Shown here: positions 1 to 7,106 of the stretch, piece by piece
How positions within the stretch are numbered: the stretch's first letter is position 1
Layout of the letters: each line of letters opens with the position of its first letter
Source: Candidatus Tenebribacter mawsonii
GTDB taxonomy: Bacteria; Cloacimonadota; Cloacimonadia; Cloacimonadales; TCS61
Assembly: GCA_030765665.1 (NCBI GenBank)
Contig: JAVCCD010000258.1
Coordinates: forward strand, 1-7,380
DNA: 7,380 nucleotides
Reading direction: 5' to 3'
Position numbers and translations under genes: made by a program
The notes under the pieces: generated by a model
Database searches by the model: none
What the model was told of the DNA's origin: nothing
What the model saw: only the letters and a program-made list of their open reading frames with translations

Positions 1-2
1 AA

Positions 3-74
3 GAGAAAGAGAAGTTTTCTGAAATTGAAACAAAAGTTGTTAAAACCAAAGAACTTTTGGCTGGTTTGAATTAA
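3..74 (+). CDS. C-terminal end of an unidentified protein (5' truncated by window)
   Basis: Reading the third frame from the first base gives 23 codons without interruption, ending in TAA at 72-74. The peptide is lysine- and glutamate-rich and ends in KELLAGLN, which resembles the helical tail of a soluble protein. The first frame also stays open to a TGA at 67-69 but gives a less protein-like composition (KRKRSFLKLKQK...), and the second frame stops at once. A hairpin resembling a terminator follows 9 nt after the stop, which supports this being a gene end. Too little is visible to name the family. Confidence 0.5.
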   Translation, partial: EKEKFSEIETKVVKTKELLAGLN

Positions 75-82
75 TTTAATTA

Positions 83-113
83 TGTGGAAGCTGGAATATG
101 CTTCCGCAATTTT
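83..113 (+). terminator. Rho-independent-like hairpin after the upstream gene
   Basis: Bases 83-91 (TGTGGAAGC) pair with 100-108 (GCTTCCGCA), giving nine pairs including one G-U, around an 8-nt loop. One A and then TTTT at 110-113 follow. The stop of the upstream gene is at 72-74, so position and shape fit an intrinsic terminator. The T run is short, so termination may be partial and the hairpin could instead act as an attenuator within the leader of the lipoprotein gene, whose ribosome site starts 3 nt later. Confidence 0.45.
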
Positions 114-115
114 GT

Positions 116-122
116 GGAGGTG
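116..122 (+). promoter_or_regulatory. Ribosome binding site that fixes the lipoprotein start at 129
   Basis: GGAGGTG lies 6 nt before the ATG at 129, a near-ideal Shine-Dalgarno sequence. An in-frame ATG also exists at 84, but it sits inside the terminator-like hairpin, has no ribosome site, and would place 15 charged and polar residues before the signal peptide. The site therefore selects 129. Confidence 0.85.
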
Positions 123-128
123 AAGATT

Positions 129-1556
129 ATGAAAACAAAAATTTGGTTTGTATTGATAGTTGTTTTATTTACTTTTGCATGTCAAAAACTATTAACCTCG
201 CCCGAAGGTAATTTAGAAACTCCTTCAGCACTTTCCTTAGAACAGATCGATCTTGAGAGTATTCAACTTATGTGGCAGGACAATAGTTCAGGTGAAGATG
301 GTTACCAAATAGATAGAAAGATTGGTGAGAATGATTGGGAAGAGAATTATAAGATCCTACCTGAAAACTCAACAATGCTAATAGATTCTAATTTAGTAGT
401 TATTGATAATTATTCCTATCGAATTTCTGCATTTTCAAATAACAATTTTTCCAACACGGTTGAAGCAAGTATCGATTTTTATTATGAAGATGTAGCATTC
501 ATTTCCGGAGAAGTAATTGAAACCTTTAATATTATTCCTTCAATTGAGTTATTAGTAGATCTGTACGATATAAACTGGGATTTGGTGTTAAGAGAATACA
601 CAGTATGGTTTAAAATTATTAATGCTCCAGAGGGTTTCAACATTAATAACACATTGTTTGGAACAGATGATTCACTTTGTGTTCAATCATTTAATGGTCA
701 AGCTTCAGTCTATTTGAATCCTGGTAATGCTTCTGGTATGGCTGGAATAAAAGTTTATGTTTATAATTCTAATAATGAAGAAATTTCAGCTACAAAATCT
801 AATATTGTGATCCAACCTAGTTTCGCCGAAACTGCGGAGTTCTCTATTGGAGAGATAAATTCTGGTTTAAGTTTAGGAAATGGATTTTGGAAAGTTGAAG
901 TATCGGCATTATTGTTAGATGGACAAGGCAATCCTATAAGTGATGGAACTGCGATATTTTTCTCATTACCAAATAATCCTGAATGGACTTCAATTATTCC
1001 AGTAGCTTATATTGGCAATGAGAATGCAAATGGTGATTCCATTCCCGGAGTAGCATTTACAAGTTTAACTTATGACGGTTCACATACAAATGAAACTGTT
1101 AATGTAAGATTGGAAACTGGTCTTGGTCAGATTTTTGAAAGTGAACTTGTTCTACCAATACAATTTCCAGTAATAGATATCATAGCGGTTCCACAACATG
1201 TAGATTGGTGGGAGATCCCCTATGCATCTCCTGAATATCAATCAACTGAGATCAGAGTTACACTAATTGATGGTCAGAATAACCCGATCAATAACCAGGT
1301 CGTAATATTTTCTTCAACTTTGGGTGAACCATTAGAACCTGTTCCTCCTGATACAGGAGACTCCTATACAGGCTTAACAGGAATAGTGAATAATGAACAT
1401 GGCAGATTAAATAAAGAAGTGGAATTCTTTTATCAAGAATGTCCTCCACCGATTCCAGCACCACCAGGAACAATAACTTGCACAATTACAGCTCAAGTAC
1501 AAGGCACAAATGCATCTGAAAATGTTACGATAATTTTAAGAAGATATGTAAATTAA
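129..1556 (+). CDS. Secreted lipoprotein with fibronectin type III and bacterial Ig-like domains
   Basis: Encodes 475 residues. Residues 1-18 look like a lipoprotein signal peptide: MKTK, a hydrophobic core, then TFAC with Cys18 as the probable lipidated residue. The lipobox is imperfect because Phe replaces the usual small residue at -2. Residues about 31-116 form a fibronectin III domain, shown by LMWQDNSSGEDGYQIDRK and SYRISAFS. The rest is beta-rich with Ig-like (invasin Big_1-type) units: about 125-230, about 235-345 (LLDGQGNPISDGTAIFFS) and about 370-475 (LIDGQNNPINNQVVIFSS). Cys438 and Cys451 flank a proline-rich loop and could form a disulfide. No enzyme motif or C-terminal sorting domain is seen. 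It is probably anchored in the outer membrane or cell surface, with an adhesive or structural role inferred only from domains. It is the first complete gene of the rightward block, with 35 nt before the next. The start at 129 rests on its ribosome site and signal peptide. Confidence 0.85.
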   Translation: MKTKIWFVLIVVLFTFACQKLLTSPEGNLETPSALSLEQIDLESIQLMWQDNSSGEDGYQIDRKIGENDWEENYKILPENSTMLIDSNLVVIDNYSYRISAFSNNNFSNTVEASIDFYYEDVAFISGEVIETFNIIPSIELLVDLYDINWDLVLREYTVWFKIINAPEGFNINNTLFGTDDSLCVQSFNGQASVYLNPGNASGMAGIKVYVYNSNNEEISATKSNIVIQPSFAETAEFSIGEINSGLSLGNGFWKVEVSALLLDGQGNPISDGTAIFFSLPNNPEWTSIIPVAYIGNENANGDSIPGVAFTSLTYDGSHTNETVNVRLETGLGQIFESELVLPIQFPVIDIIAVPQHVDWWEIPYASPEYQSTEIRVTLIDGQNNPINNQVVIFSSTLGEPLEPVPPDTGDSYTGLTGIVNNEHGRLNKEVEFFYQECPPPIPAPPGTITCTITAQVQGTNASENVTIILRRYVN

Positions 1557-1563
1557 ATAATTC

Positions 1564-1581
1564 ATACTATTTTTATAGTAT
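1564..1581 (+). promoter_or_regulatory. AT-only hairpin next to the ribosome site of the DUF1232 gene
   Basis: ATACTAT (1564-1570) and ATAGTAT (1575-1581) are perfect inverted repeats around TTTT. The structure sits between the lipoprotein stop (1554-1556) and the AGGGGGA ribosome site (1582-1588), without a trailing T run, so it does not look like an intrinsic terminator. It contains almost no G-C pairs and would be weak. It might mark the mRNA boundary between the two genes or be chance in AT-rich DNA. Confidence 0.25.
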
Positions 1582-1591
1582 AGGGGGAACA

Positions 1592-2116
1592 ATGATTCAA
1601 GATAAAAAAGATGAAGTAAAAGAAGAAGAAATTGAAGTTACTGTGGAAGAAGAAGAAAATTTCACTAAAGATCAAAAAAAATTAAAATTCTATGGGAAAT
1701 TGAGAAATAAAATACACAAATTAGCAGTTAATAAAGGTGGAAATAAGGCTGGTGAATTTACAGAATATATTCTTGCTTTGCCCGATTTCTTTATGTTATT
1801 ATGCAGACTGGCTGTTGATAAACGTGTCGCAGGTAAACAGAAATTATTAGTTGGTGGAATAATTGCCTATGTAATTTCTCCAATAGATATTATTCCTGAT
1901 TTCATTCCTTTCATTGGTTATATTGATGACCTTGTACTAGTTGTTTACGGATTAAATGTAATTTTAAATGAAGTAGATAAACAGGTTCTTGTTGATAATT
2001 GGAGCGGGGAAGAGGACATTCTAAAACTCCTCCAGAAAATTACTTATGTTGCAGAAAATTTCTTAGATAAAAATATCTTGAGAAAGATCAAAGGTTGGGT
2101 TAGCAAGATCCATTAA
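1592..2116 (+). CDS. DUF1232/YkvA-type small membrane protein
   Basis: Encodes 174 residues. The diagnostic part is about residues 83-125, which reads YVISPIDIIPDFIPFIGYIDD followed by a hydrophobic stretch. This is the conserved SPIDxIPD...GyxDD signature of the DUF1232 (YkvA) family. The family has no settled biochemical function and is thought to be membrane-associated. The first 30 residues are very acidic and lysine-rich (EEEIEVTVEEEEN), probably disordered and cytoplasmic. Residues 31-80 look helical and amphipathic, and the C-terminus (about 140-174) is again helical and ends basic. AGGGGGA lies 3 nt upstream of the ATG, a slightly tight spacing. It ends 2 nt before rdgB and is likely translated from the same message. 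Family assignment is firm, function unknown. Confidence 0.85.
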   Translation: MIQDKKDEVKEEEIEVTVEEEENFTKDQKKLKFYGKLRNKIHKLAVNKGGNKAGEFTEYILALPDFFMLLCRLAVDKRVAGKQKLLVGGIIAYVISPIDIIPDFIPFIGYIDDLVLVVYGLNVILNEVDKQVLVDNWSGEEDILKLLQKITYVAENFLDKNILRKIKGWVSKIH

Positions 2117-2118
2117 TT

Positions 2119-2718
2119 ATGATAAAACTACTATTAGCAACACGCAATGAAGATAAAGTTATAGAGATAAAAGAGATCTTGAAGGATTTTGATGTGGTGA
2201 TAGTTTCTGCATCAAGCTTTCCTGATATGCCGGATGTGATTGAAGACAAAGATACAATAAAAGGAAATTCAATTAAGAAAGCAACAGAGTGTGCTGAATA
2301 CACTAATTTACTTACAATAGCTGATGACACAGGTTTATTTGTTGATGCACTAGATGGAAGACCGGGTGTTTATGCTGCACGATTTGCAGGAGAAGGTTGT
2401 TCCTATAAAGATAACCGATTAAAGATGCTAAAAGATATGAAAGGTATTTCCAATAGAAATGCTCGATTCCGAACTGTTTGTGCTCTTGTTTCTTCTGAAG
2501 GATTGATTGCAACAACAAAGGGGATTGTTGAAGGAAGAATTACAGAAGAAGAGTTTGGGAATAATGGATTTGGATATGACGCTATTTTCAGAGTTAATGA
2601 AACCGGTAAAACTTTTGGTGAGATGACTCTTACAGAAAAAGAAAAAATAAGCCACAGAAGTAGAGCTTTCAATAAAATGATCCCAATTTTAGAAAAATAT
2701 ATCAAGGAGAGGAATTGA
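2119..2718 (+). CDS. rdgB: XTP/dITP pyrophosphatase (RdgB/HAM1 family)
   Basis: Encodes 199 residues, close to the family's usual size of about 200. The enzyme hydrolyses non-canonical purine nucleoside triphosphates (dITP, ITP, XTP) to monophosphates and pyrophosphate, keeping deaminated bases out of DNA and RNA; it is cytoplasmic and Mg-dependent. Visible motifs in order: the N-terminal nucleotide loop LLATRNEDK (residues 5-13, with R where many members have G), ADDTGLFVDAL (68-78, Asp70 matching catalytic Asp69 of E. coli RdgB), RPGVYAARFAG (81-91), the base-recognition stretch GNNGFGYDAIF (147-157), and the closing ISHRSRAF (177-184). All expected catalytic and binding positions that I can place are present. 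The ATG follows the previous stop by 2 nt and has no strong ribosome site, so translational coupling to the DUF1232 gene is likely. The tail of this gene contains the ribosome site of the next one. Confidence 0.95.
   Translation: MIKLLLATRNEDKVIEIKEILKDFDVVIVSASSFPDMPDVIEDKDTIKGNSIKKATECAEYTNLLTIADDTGLFVDALDGRPGVYAARFAGEGCSYKDNRLKMLKDMKGISNRNARFRTVCALVSSEGLIATTKGIVEGRITEEEFGNNGFGYDAIFRVNETGKTFGEMTLTEKEKISHRSRAFNKMIPILEKYIKERN
2704..2712 (+). promoter_or_regulatory. Ribosome binding site for the mutase, inside the end of rdgB
   Basis: AAGGAGAGG lies within the last codons of rdgB. The ATG at 2721 is 8 nt after its end, a normal spacing. An in-frame TTG at 2715 would lie too close and would overlap the rdgB stop, so ATG 2721 is preferred; the two choices differ by only two residues. 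Confidence 0.7.
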
Positions 2719-2720
2719 TT

Positions 2721-4073
2721 ATGTTAAATCCACAAATATTTAGAGCGTATGACATTAGAGGAGTTGTAGATAAAGACCTGAATGAAGAGATTCTATATAA
2801 AATAGGAAAGGGTTATGGAACTTTTTTACGCAGACAGAATTTGAAAACTGTAAGCATAGGCGGTGATGCACGCCTCAGTACTCCATCTTATAAAGAAGCA
2901 TTCATAAAAGGAATGATGGAAACCGGTATTGACGTGATTGATATTGGCATTGTCGCAACACCCGTGCTATATTTTTCTATTTGGAAACTGAAGACAGATG
3001 GTGGTGTTATGATAACTGCCAGTCACAATCCGGCTGAGTATAATGGAATCAAGTTGAATCAAGGCTTACAAAGTGTCTATGGTGAGCAGATCCAGGAAAT
3101 CCTTAAACTTATCCAAACTGAAGATTATGAGATTGGTGTTGGTTCAATTTCTCAAACTGATGAAATGCATAAAGAATATAAAGATTATGTATTCGAAGGG
3201 ATTAAGCTGGAAAGACCTGTGAAAGTAATTGTAGATGGTGGAAACGGAGCCGGTGGACCATACCTTCCAGAGATCTTGAGAAGGTTGGGATGTGAAGTTA
3301 CTGAGATGTATTGTGACCCTGATGGAACTTTCCCGAATCATCATCCTGACCCAACAGTAGAAAAATATATGACTGATCTGATTGAGGCTGTTAAAAACTC
3401 TGATGCAGAAGTTGGACTTGGGATGGATGGCGATGCTGATAGGATTGGTGTTGTTGATGAAAATGGTAAAATGCTATTTGGAGATCAAATATTAACAATA
3501 TTGGCTCGCGATTTTTTAAAAGCTAATCCGGGTGAAAAGATAATCGGTGATGTGAAATGTTCTAAAAACTTTTTTGACGACATAAAAAAGCATGGTGGAA
3601 TTCCAATTATGTACAAAACAGGTCATGCAAATATAAAAAGTAAAATGCAACGAGATGGCTTATTAATGAGTGGTGAAATGAGTGGCCATATATTCTTAAA
3701 GGATCGGTTCCTTGGTTTTGATGATGCAATTTATGTATGTGCAAGATTTGTAGAGATCATGAGTAAAACAGATATGCCGGTAAGTGAGTTTCTGGCTGAT
3801 CAACCAAAAATGTATAATACACCTGAAATCCACTACAAAAGTACTGATGATGATAAATTTGATCTGGTTGCAAAGGTTCGGGATTCCTTTATAGCTGAGG
3901 GTTATGATGTAAATAATATTGATGGAATGCGCATCACATTTGAAGATGGCTGGGGACTGTGTAGAGCTTCTAACACTACACCAGTTATTGTTTTACGTTA
4001 TGAAGCAGAAACCGAAGAACGACTTTATGAGATCCAAAAATTGATCGAAGATAGAATTGAAGAATTGAAATAA
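2721..4073 (+). CDS. manB: Phosphomannomutase/phosphoglucomutase (alpha-D-phosphohexomutase)
   Basis: Encodes 450 residues, full length for the family. It interconverts the 1- and 6-phosphates of mannose and probably glucose, through a phosphoserine and a bisphosphorylated intermediate, feeding GDP-mannose and UDP/dTDP-glucose supply for polysaccharides, LPS and glycoproteins. Four signature sites are intact: the N-terminal FRAYDIRG (7-14); the phosphoserine loop TASHNPAEYNGIK (99-111, Ser101 being phosphorylated); the metal loop MDGDADRIG (Asp236, Asp238, Asp240); and the sugar-recognition loop SGEMSGH (317-323). The phosphate-binding loop RASNTTPVIVLR follows at 415-426. GEMSGH matches dual-specificity PMM/PGM enzymes such as P. 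aeruginosa AlgC, rather than GlmM (usually GEQSGH) or alpha-PGM. Substrate preference is still inference, and algC would be an equally fair symbol. It closes the rightward block, 2 nt after rdgB. Its stop codon touches the stop of the convergent gene, so no intergenic terminator exists. Confidence 0.93.
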   Translation: MLNPQIFRAYDIRGVVDKDLNEEILYKIGKGYGTFLRRQNLKTVSIGGDARLSTPSYKEAFIKGMMETGIDVIDIGIVATPVLYFSIWKLKTDGGVMITASHNPAEYNGIKLNQGLQSVYGEQIQEILKLIQTEDYEIGVGSISQTDEMHKEYKDYVFEGIKLERPVKVIVDGGNGAGGPYLPEILRRLGCEVTEMYCDPDGTFPNHHPDPTVEKYMTDLIEAVKNSDAEVGLGMDGDADRIGVVDENGKMLFGDQILTILARDFLKANPGEKIIGDVKCSKNFFDDIKKHGGIPIMYKTGHANIKSKMQRDGLLMSGEMSGHIFLKDRFLGFDDAIYVCARFVEIMSKTDMPVSEFLADQPKMYNTPEIHYKSTDDDKFDLVAKVRDSFIAEGYDVNNIDGMRITFEDGWGLCRASNTTPVIVLRYEAETEERLYEIQKLIEDRIEELK

Positions 4074-7000
4074 TTATCTACTCTTATAAATCACAGCCAG
4101 TTGTTGTTTGCCATCAATTTTCATCACTAGAGGTTTAGCAAATTCATAATGGATGAAAAATTTCTTCTTTTCAGCTTCTTGCTGTTCTAATATCCAATCT
4201 ATATCCAAAAAGTCATTTCCTGCACTGTAAGGAATACTAAAGTACCCAACATTCATTGACATCAGGTTATGAAAGAAATGAGTTCCCTGTGATGCATCTA
4301 TCTGGAAATCTTTCAATCCAACTTCTATAATCGCTTTTGCATTTGAGATCTGGCTCCACTTAACTGGAATACCTAAGAATCTATCGCGCGTACCCCATCT
4401 ACCAGGACCAATAAGTAGATATTTTTTATCCTTATCTTTTAGTTTTATATTGAACTGCTCAATTTCCTTTTGCATCTCAATAGTTCTTGTATTATCAAAG
4501 CTTTCTGGATCAAACACAATTATATCCTTGATTGAATCAAATGTTCCATTACCCATCCCGCTCTCAGAATAGAGTAATAAATCTTCTTTTTTTAACTTTT
4601 CCTTATTGATATTAGCAGCTTCCATATGCACGTTAAGCGGACGTATCTGTAAAAGATAGAATGTGTGCTCTTTAGTTTTTGGATTAATTTTAACTGCAAA
4701 TTCAATTTCAACAGGTACGCCCATTGCTTTCTTGCAAATTCCTAAAATATTATTAATAACGTCTGGAAGCGGGATATAATTGTGCTTAATTATATTTGCA
4801 AAATCAATGATAACAGGTCCCTTACAATTTACACCAGCTTGTAATTTGTCATTCTCAAAATCCCAGATAGAGGCAAGATGCTCAAAGCTGCCATTTTGTT
4901 TTATGGTCCGTATCTTTACCTTTTGCAAGCCATCAAATTCTTTATTTAGCACTTTATTATCATTCAACATATCAACTGCATAAATTGATTTCTGAGTATT
5001 CTTGATCACATCATCATTTGTTGTGATGCTTTGCTTTGGAAATTTAGGGCAAAAGATGAAATTGCTTTCACCTTCAACAACCGATTTTCCCATACCAACA
5101 CCAATTGTAGCAATACCATCTGAATTTTTTAATTTAGAAGTTGGATAAAAATTATAAGATTGAGCTACACCTGAAATATGAGGATAGTAGAGTCCATCAA
5201 ATTCACTTCCTACAATATTTTGAATTATTACAGCCATCTTTTCTTCTTCTAGTTTATAATTGATATTACTTATATAATCTCTGGCATTTTTCATGAATAC
5301 AGAAGCAAATACAAGCTTAATGGCTGACGTTAATTTCTTCAATCTAACATTTATATCAGCATGGTTATTGGGAAGCATAAAGGTGCTATAGATTCCCGCA
5401 AAGGGTTGTGATTGGGAATCTTCTAATAATCCGGAGGATCGCACTGCAATAGGATTTGTATTTACATTTAAAATTATTTTCAACTTTGTTTTTAGAGTAG
5501 TACTAAGGTCTCCTTTAAAAAAAATCTCTTCAATCTGATTATCTTCAGCAGTAATTTGTTGTAATAGTGAAACTATATCATCATCTTCATGATAGTCACC
5601 TAACTTAATATTTATATCTTCCGAAAGTTCAAGGACTGCCTCTTTAATATTATTGTTCTTGATAAAATCATCATATTCATCAGTTCCAATAATGAAAGTT
5701 TTTGGCATCTTGATATTCATATTTTCAAATTTAACATTAATATCTAAAGAGTTCAAAAGTGAGTTCAGGAAAGCTAGACCACGTCCCTTTCCTCCTAACG
5801 AACCATCACAAAGCCTAATGATTTGACCTTCAGGATCAATATTGTTCTTATCAAAATCAATAACTCTTCCTCTATTTTTTTTAAGACGAATCTCTTCTAG
5901 AACTGTCTTTAGATATTTTCTTAAACTTTCGGGATCGGGAAAACTTTCAATCTTAATCGGTCGAATACTTTTAGCTATCTGAATCTCACCATGAGCAATA
6001 AGCCATGAAGAAAAGTGGTTTCTTCCGCCATGATAAAGAATTGAATCGACAGGTACTTTTGAGATTAAATTCTCAAACTCAAGCATATTAGCTGCTCTGG
6101 CAATTTCTTTTCCTGAAATATTTCTTAAAATCAGATCTCCAAAACCTAGATTGTTGAGGATGAATTTGCGTAGATCTTTTAGTAGTGTTTGAGAGTTTTT
6201 GTATAAGAACTCAGCTTCTGCCTTTACTGCCATAGGAGCATTGTCTAAATTTGTGGATTGTAATAATTTTGCAACATTAAGTTCTTCTTCATTGATTTTC
6301 TTCATCAGCTTGAGTCCGGCTCTACCATCTATTGTCCCATCTTTGGGATATTTTACATCGGATATTACGCAAATTAAGTTTTCCTTAAATCTCTCAATCA
6401 TCTGTAAAGCATCATTATAATTGTGAACAAGAAGCACTTTTGGACGCGTTCGCATTCGTCTTCTTCTATTCAGCGGTGTTAATTCAGCCGAGATCAATCT
6501 TTGGGACTGCCGCATTATCTCTTTATAAAGAATTGGAAGAAATCGCGAATAGTAATGAACTGAATCTTCTACAAGGAGTATTACGTGAACAAGTCCACTC
6601 TCTGTATCTTTTTCTACATTTTGCAAATCTTCTATATATTTTATCATTGCCAAAAATATATTATTATCTCCACTCCAGATAAAAACATCATCAATAAATC
6701 CCATTTCATTTTCATCTCGATTAATGATCTCAATATCTGAATCGTTATTTAGCAGTAGAAGAACAGGAATATCTGGTTTTTTAAGTTTAATTTTTTCAGC
6801 TAACTTATAGGATGTGACTTCACCAATCCTCAACATTGTAATCACAAGATCAAAGTCTCTTTCTTCTAACATTTCCAAAGCTTCTTTTCCGGTTGATACA
6901 TTAGTGATCCTCGGTACTTGTGAAAAAAATAGTTGGTCATATTCTCTATACATTTGCTCTGAGAATAATCCATCTTCTTCAAATATAAATGCATCATAAA

Positions 7001-7106
7001 ATGTTGATACCAAAAGTATATTATGAACTTTTATCTGCATAAGATCTATAAATTTATTTGAGTTAAACTTGAATTGATTAAAATTTTTATTAATTTCTTT
7101 TTCCAT
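4074..7106 (-). CDS. Dual-receiver PPDK_N (PEP/pyruvate-binding, ATP-grasp) protein, function unknown
   Basis: Encodes 1010 residues, with no signal peptide. Domains in order: receiver-like 1 (about 28-165), degenerate, with ST instead of the acid pair at 34-35 and Met91 at the phosphoacceptor place; receiver 2 (about 173-328), with E180/D181, acceptor D250, S284/T285 and K303 all present, but an Arg-rich insertion (about 200-223) after its first helix; a linker domain (about 330-432) containing YHGGRNHFSSWL; a PPDK_N ATP-grasp domain (about 433-824) with GSLGGKGRGLAF, AVRSSGLLEDSQSQPFAG (554-571), VEIEF (799-803) and LLQIRPL (818-824); and a C-terminal domain (about 826-1010) with LIGPGRWGTRD (898-908) and SQGTHFFHN (939-947). 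The phosphohistidine swivel and PEP/pyruvate barrel of PEP synthase are absent, so a PEP synthase or PPDK name would mislead. Family members are often annotated so. It may be an ATP-dependent phosphotransferase or ligase under two-component-like control (inference). AGGGGAT lies 6 nt before the ATG, supporting this start. Confidence 0.88.
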   Translation of the reverse strand: MEKEINKNFNQFKFNSNKFIDLMQIKVHNILLVSTFYDAFIFEEDGLFSEQMYREYDQLFFSQVPRITNVSTGKEALEMLEERDFDLVITMLRIGEVTSYKLAEKIKLKKPDIPVLLLLNNDSDIEIINRDENEMGFIDDVFIWSGDNNIFLAMIKYIEDLQNVEKDTESGLVHVILLVEDSVHYYSRFLPILYKEIMRQSQRLISAELTPLNRRRRMRTRPKVLLVHNYNDALQMIERFKENLICVISDVKYPKDGTIDGRAGLKLMKKINEEELNVAKLLQSTNLDNAPMAVKAEAEFLYKNSQTLLKDLRKFILNNLGFGDLILRNISGKEIARAANMLEFENLISKVPVDSILYHGGRNHFSSWLIAHGEIQIAKSIRPIKIESFPDPESLRKYLKTVLEEIRLKKNRGRVIDFDKNNIDPEGQIIRLCDGSLGGKGRGLAFLNSLLNSLDINVKFENMNIKMPKTFIIGTDEYDDFIKNNNIKEAVLELSEDINIKLGDYHEDDDIVSLLQQITAEDNQIEEIFFKGDLSTTLKTKLKIILNVNTNPIAVRSSGLLEDSQSQPFAGIYSTFMLPNNHADINVRLKKLTSAIKLVFASVFMKNARDYISNINYKLEEEKMAVIIQNIVGSEFDGLYYPHISGVAQSYNFYPTSKLKNSDGIATIGVGMGKSVVEGESNFIFCPKFPKQSITTNDDVIKNTQKSIYAVDMLNDNKVLNKEFDGLQKVKIRTIKQNGSFEHLASIWDFENDKLQAGVNCKGPVIIDFANIIKHNYIPLPDVINNILGICKKAMGVPVEIEFAVKINPKTKEHTFYLLQIRPLNVHMEAANINKEKLKKEDLLLYSESGMGNGTFDSIKDIIVFDPESFDNTRTIEMQKEIEQFNIKLKDKDKKYLLIGPGRWGTRDRFLGIPVKWSQISNAKAIIEVGLKDFQIDASQGTHFFHNLMSMNVGYFSIPYSAGNDFLDIDWILEQQEAEKKKFFIHYEFAKPLVMKIDGKQQLAVIYKSR

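Noticed and set aside
84..128. N-terminal extension of the lipoprotein from an ATG at 84
   Set aside because: That ATG lies in the terminator-like hairpin and lacks a ribosome site; starting at 129 gives a clean signal peptide and an ideal ribosome site.
1574..1579. TATAGT as a -10 element for the DUF1232 gene
   Set aside because: No -35-like element lies at the right distance and the start site would fall inside the ribosome site; the match is expected in AT-rich DNA.
2403..2705. 100-codon open frame on the minus strand inside rdgB
   Set aside because: It is a shadow of the strongly supported rdgB frame; the peptide has no recognisable motif.
4170..4190. Small CAGC/GCTG hairpin as a terminator for the mutase transcript
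   Set aside because: The stem is only four pairs and is not followed by a convincing T run.
6440..6682. 80-codon plus-strand open frame opposite the large leftward gene
   Set aside because: It lies opposite the receiver 2 region, whose motifs are clear on the minus strand; this reading has no motif or ribosome site.
4074..7106. Annotation as phosphoenolpyruvate synthase or pyruvate phosphate dikinase
   Set aside because: Only the ATP-grasp N-terminal domain of those enzymes is present; the phosphohistidine and PEP/pyruvate barrel domains are missing.
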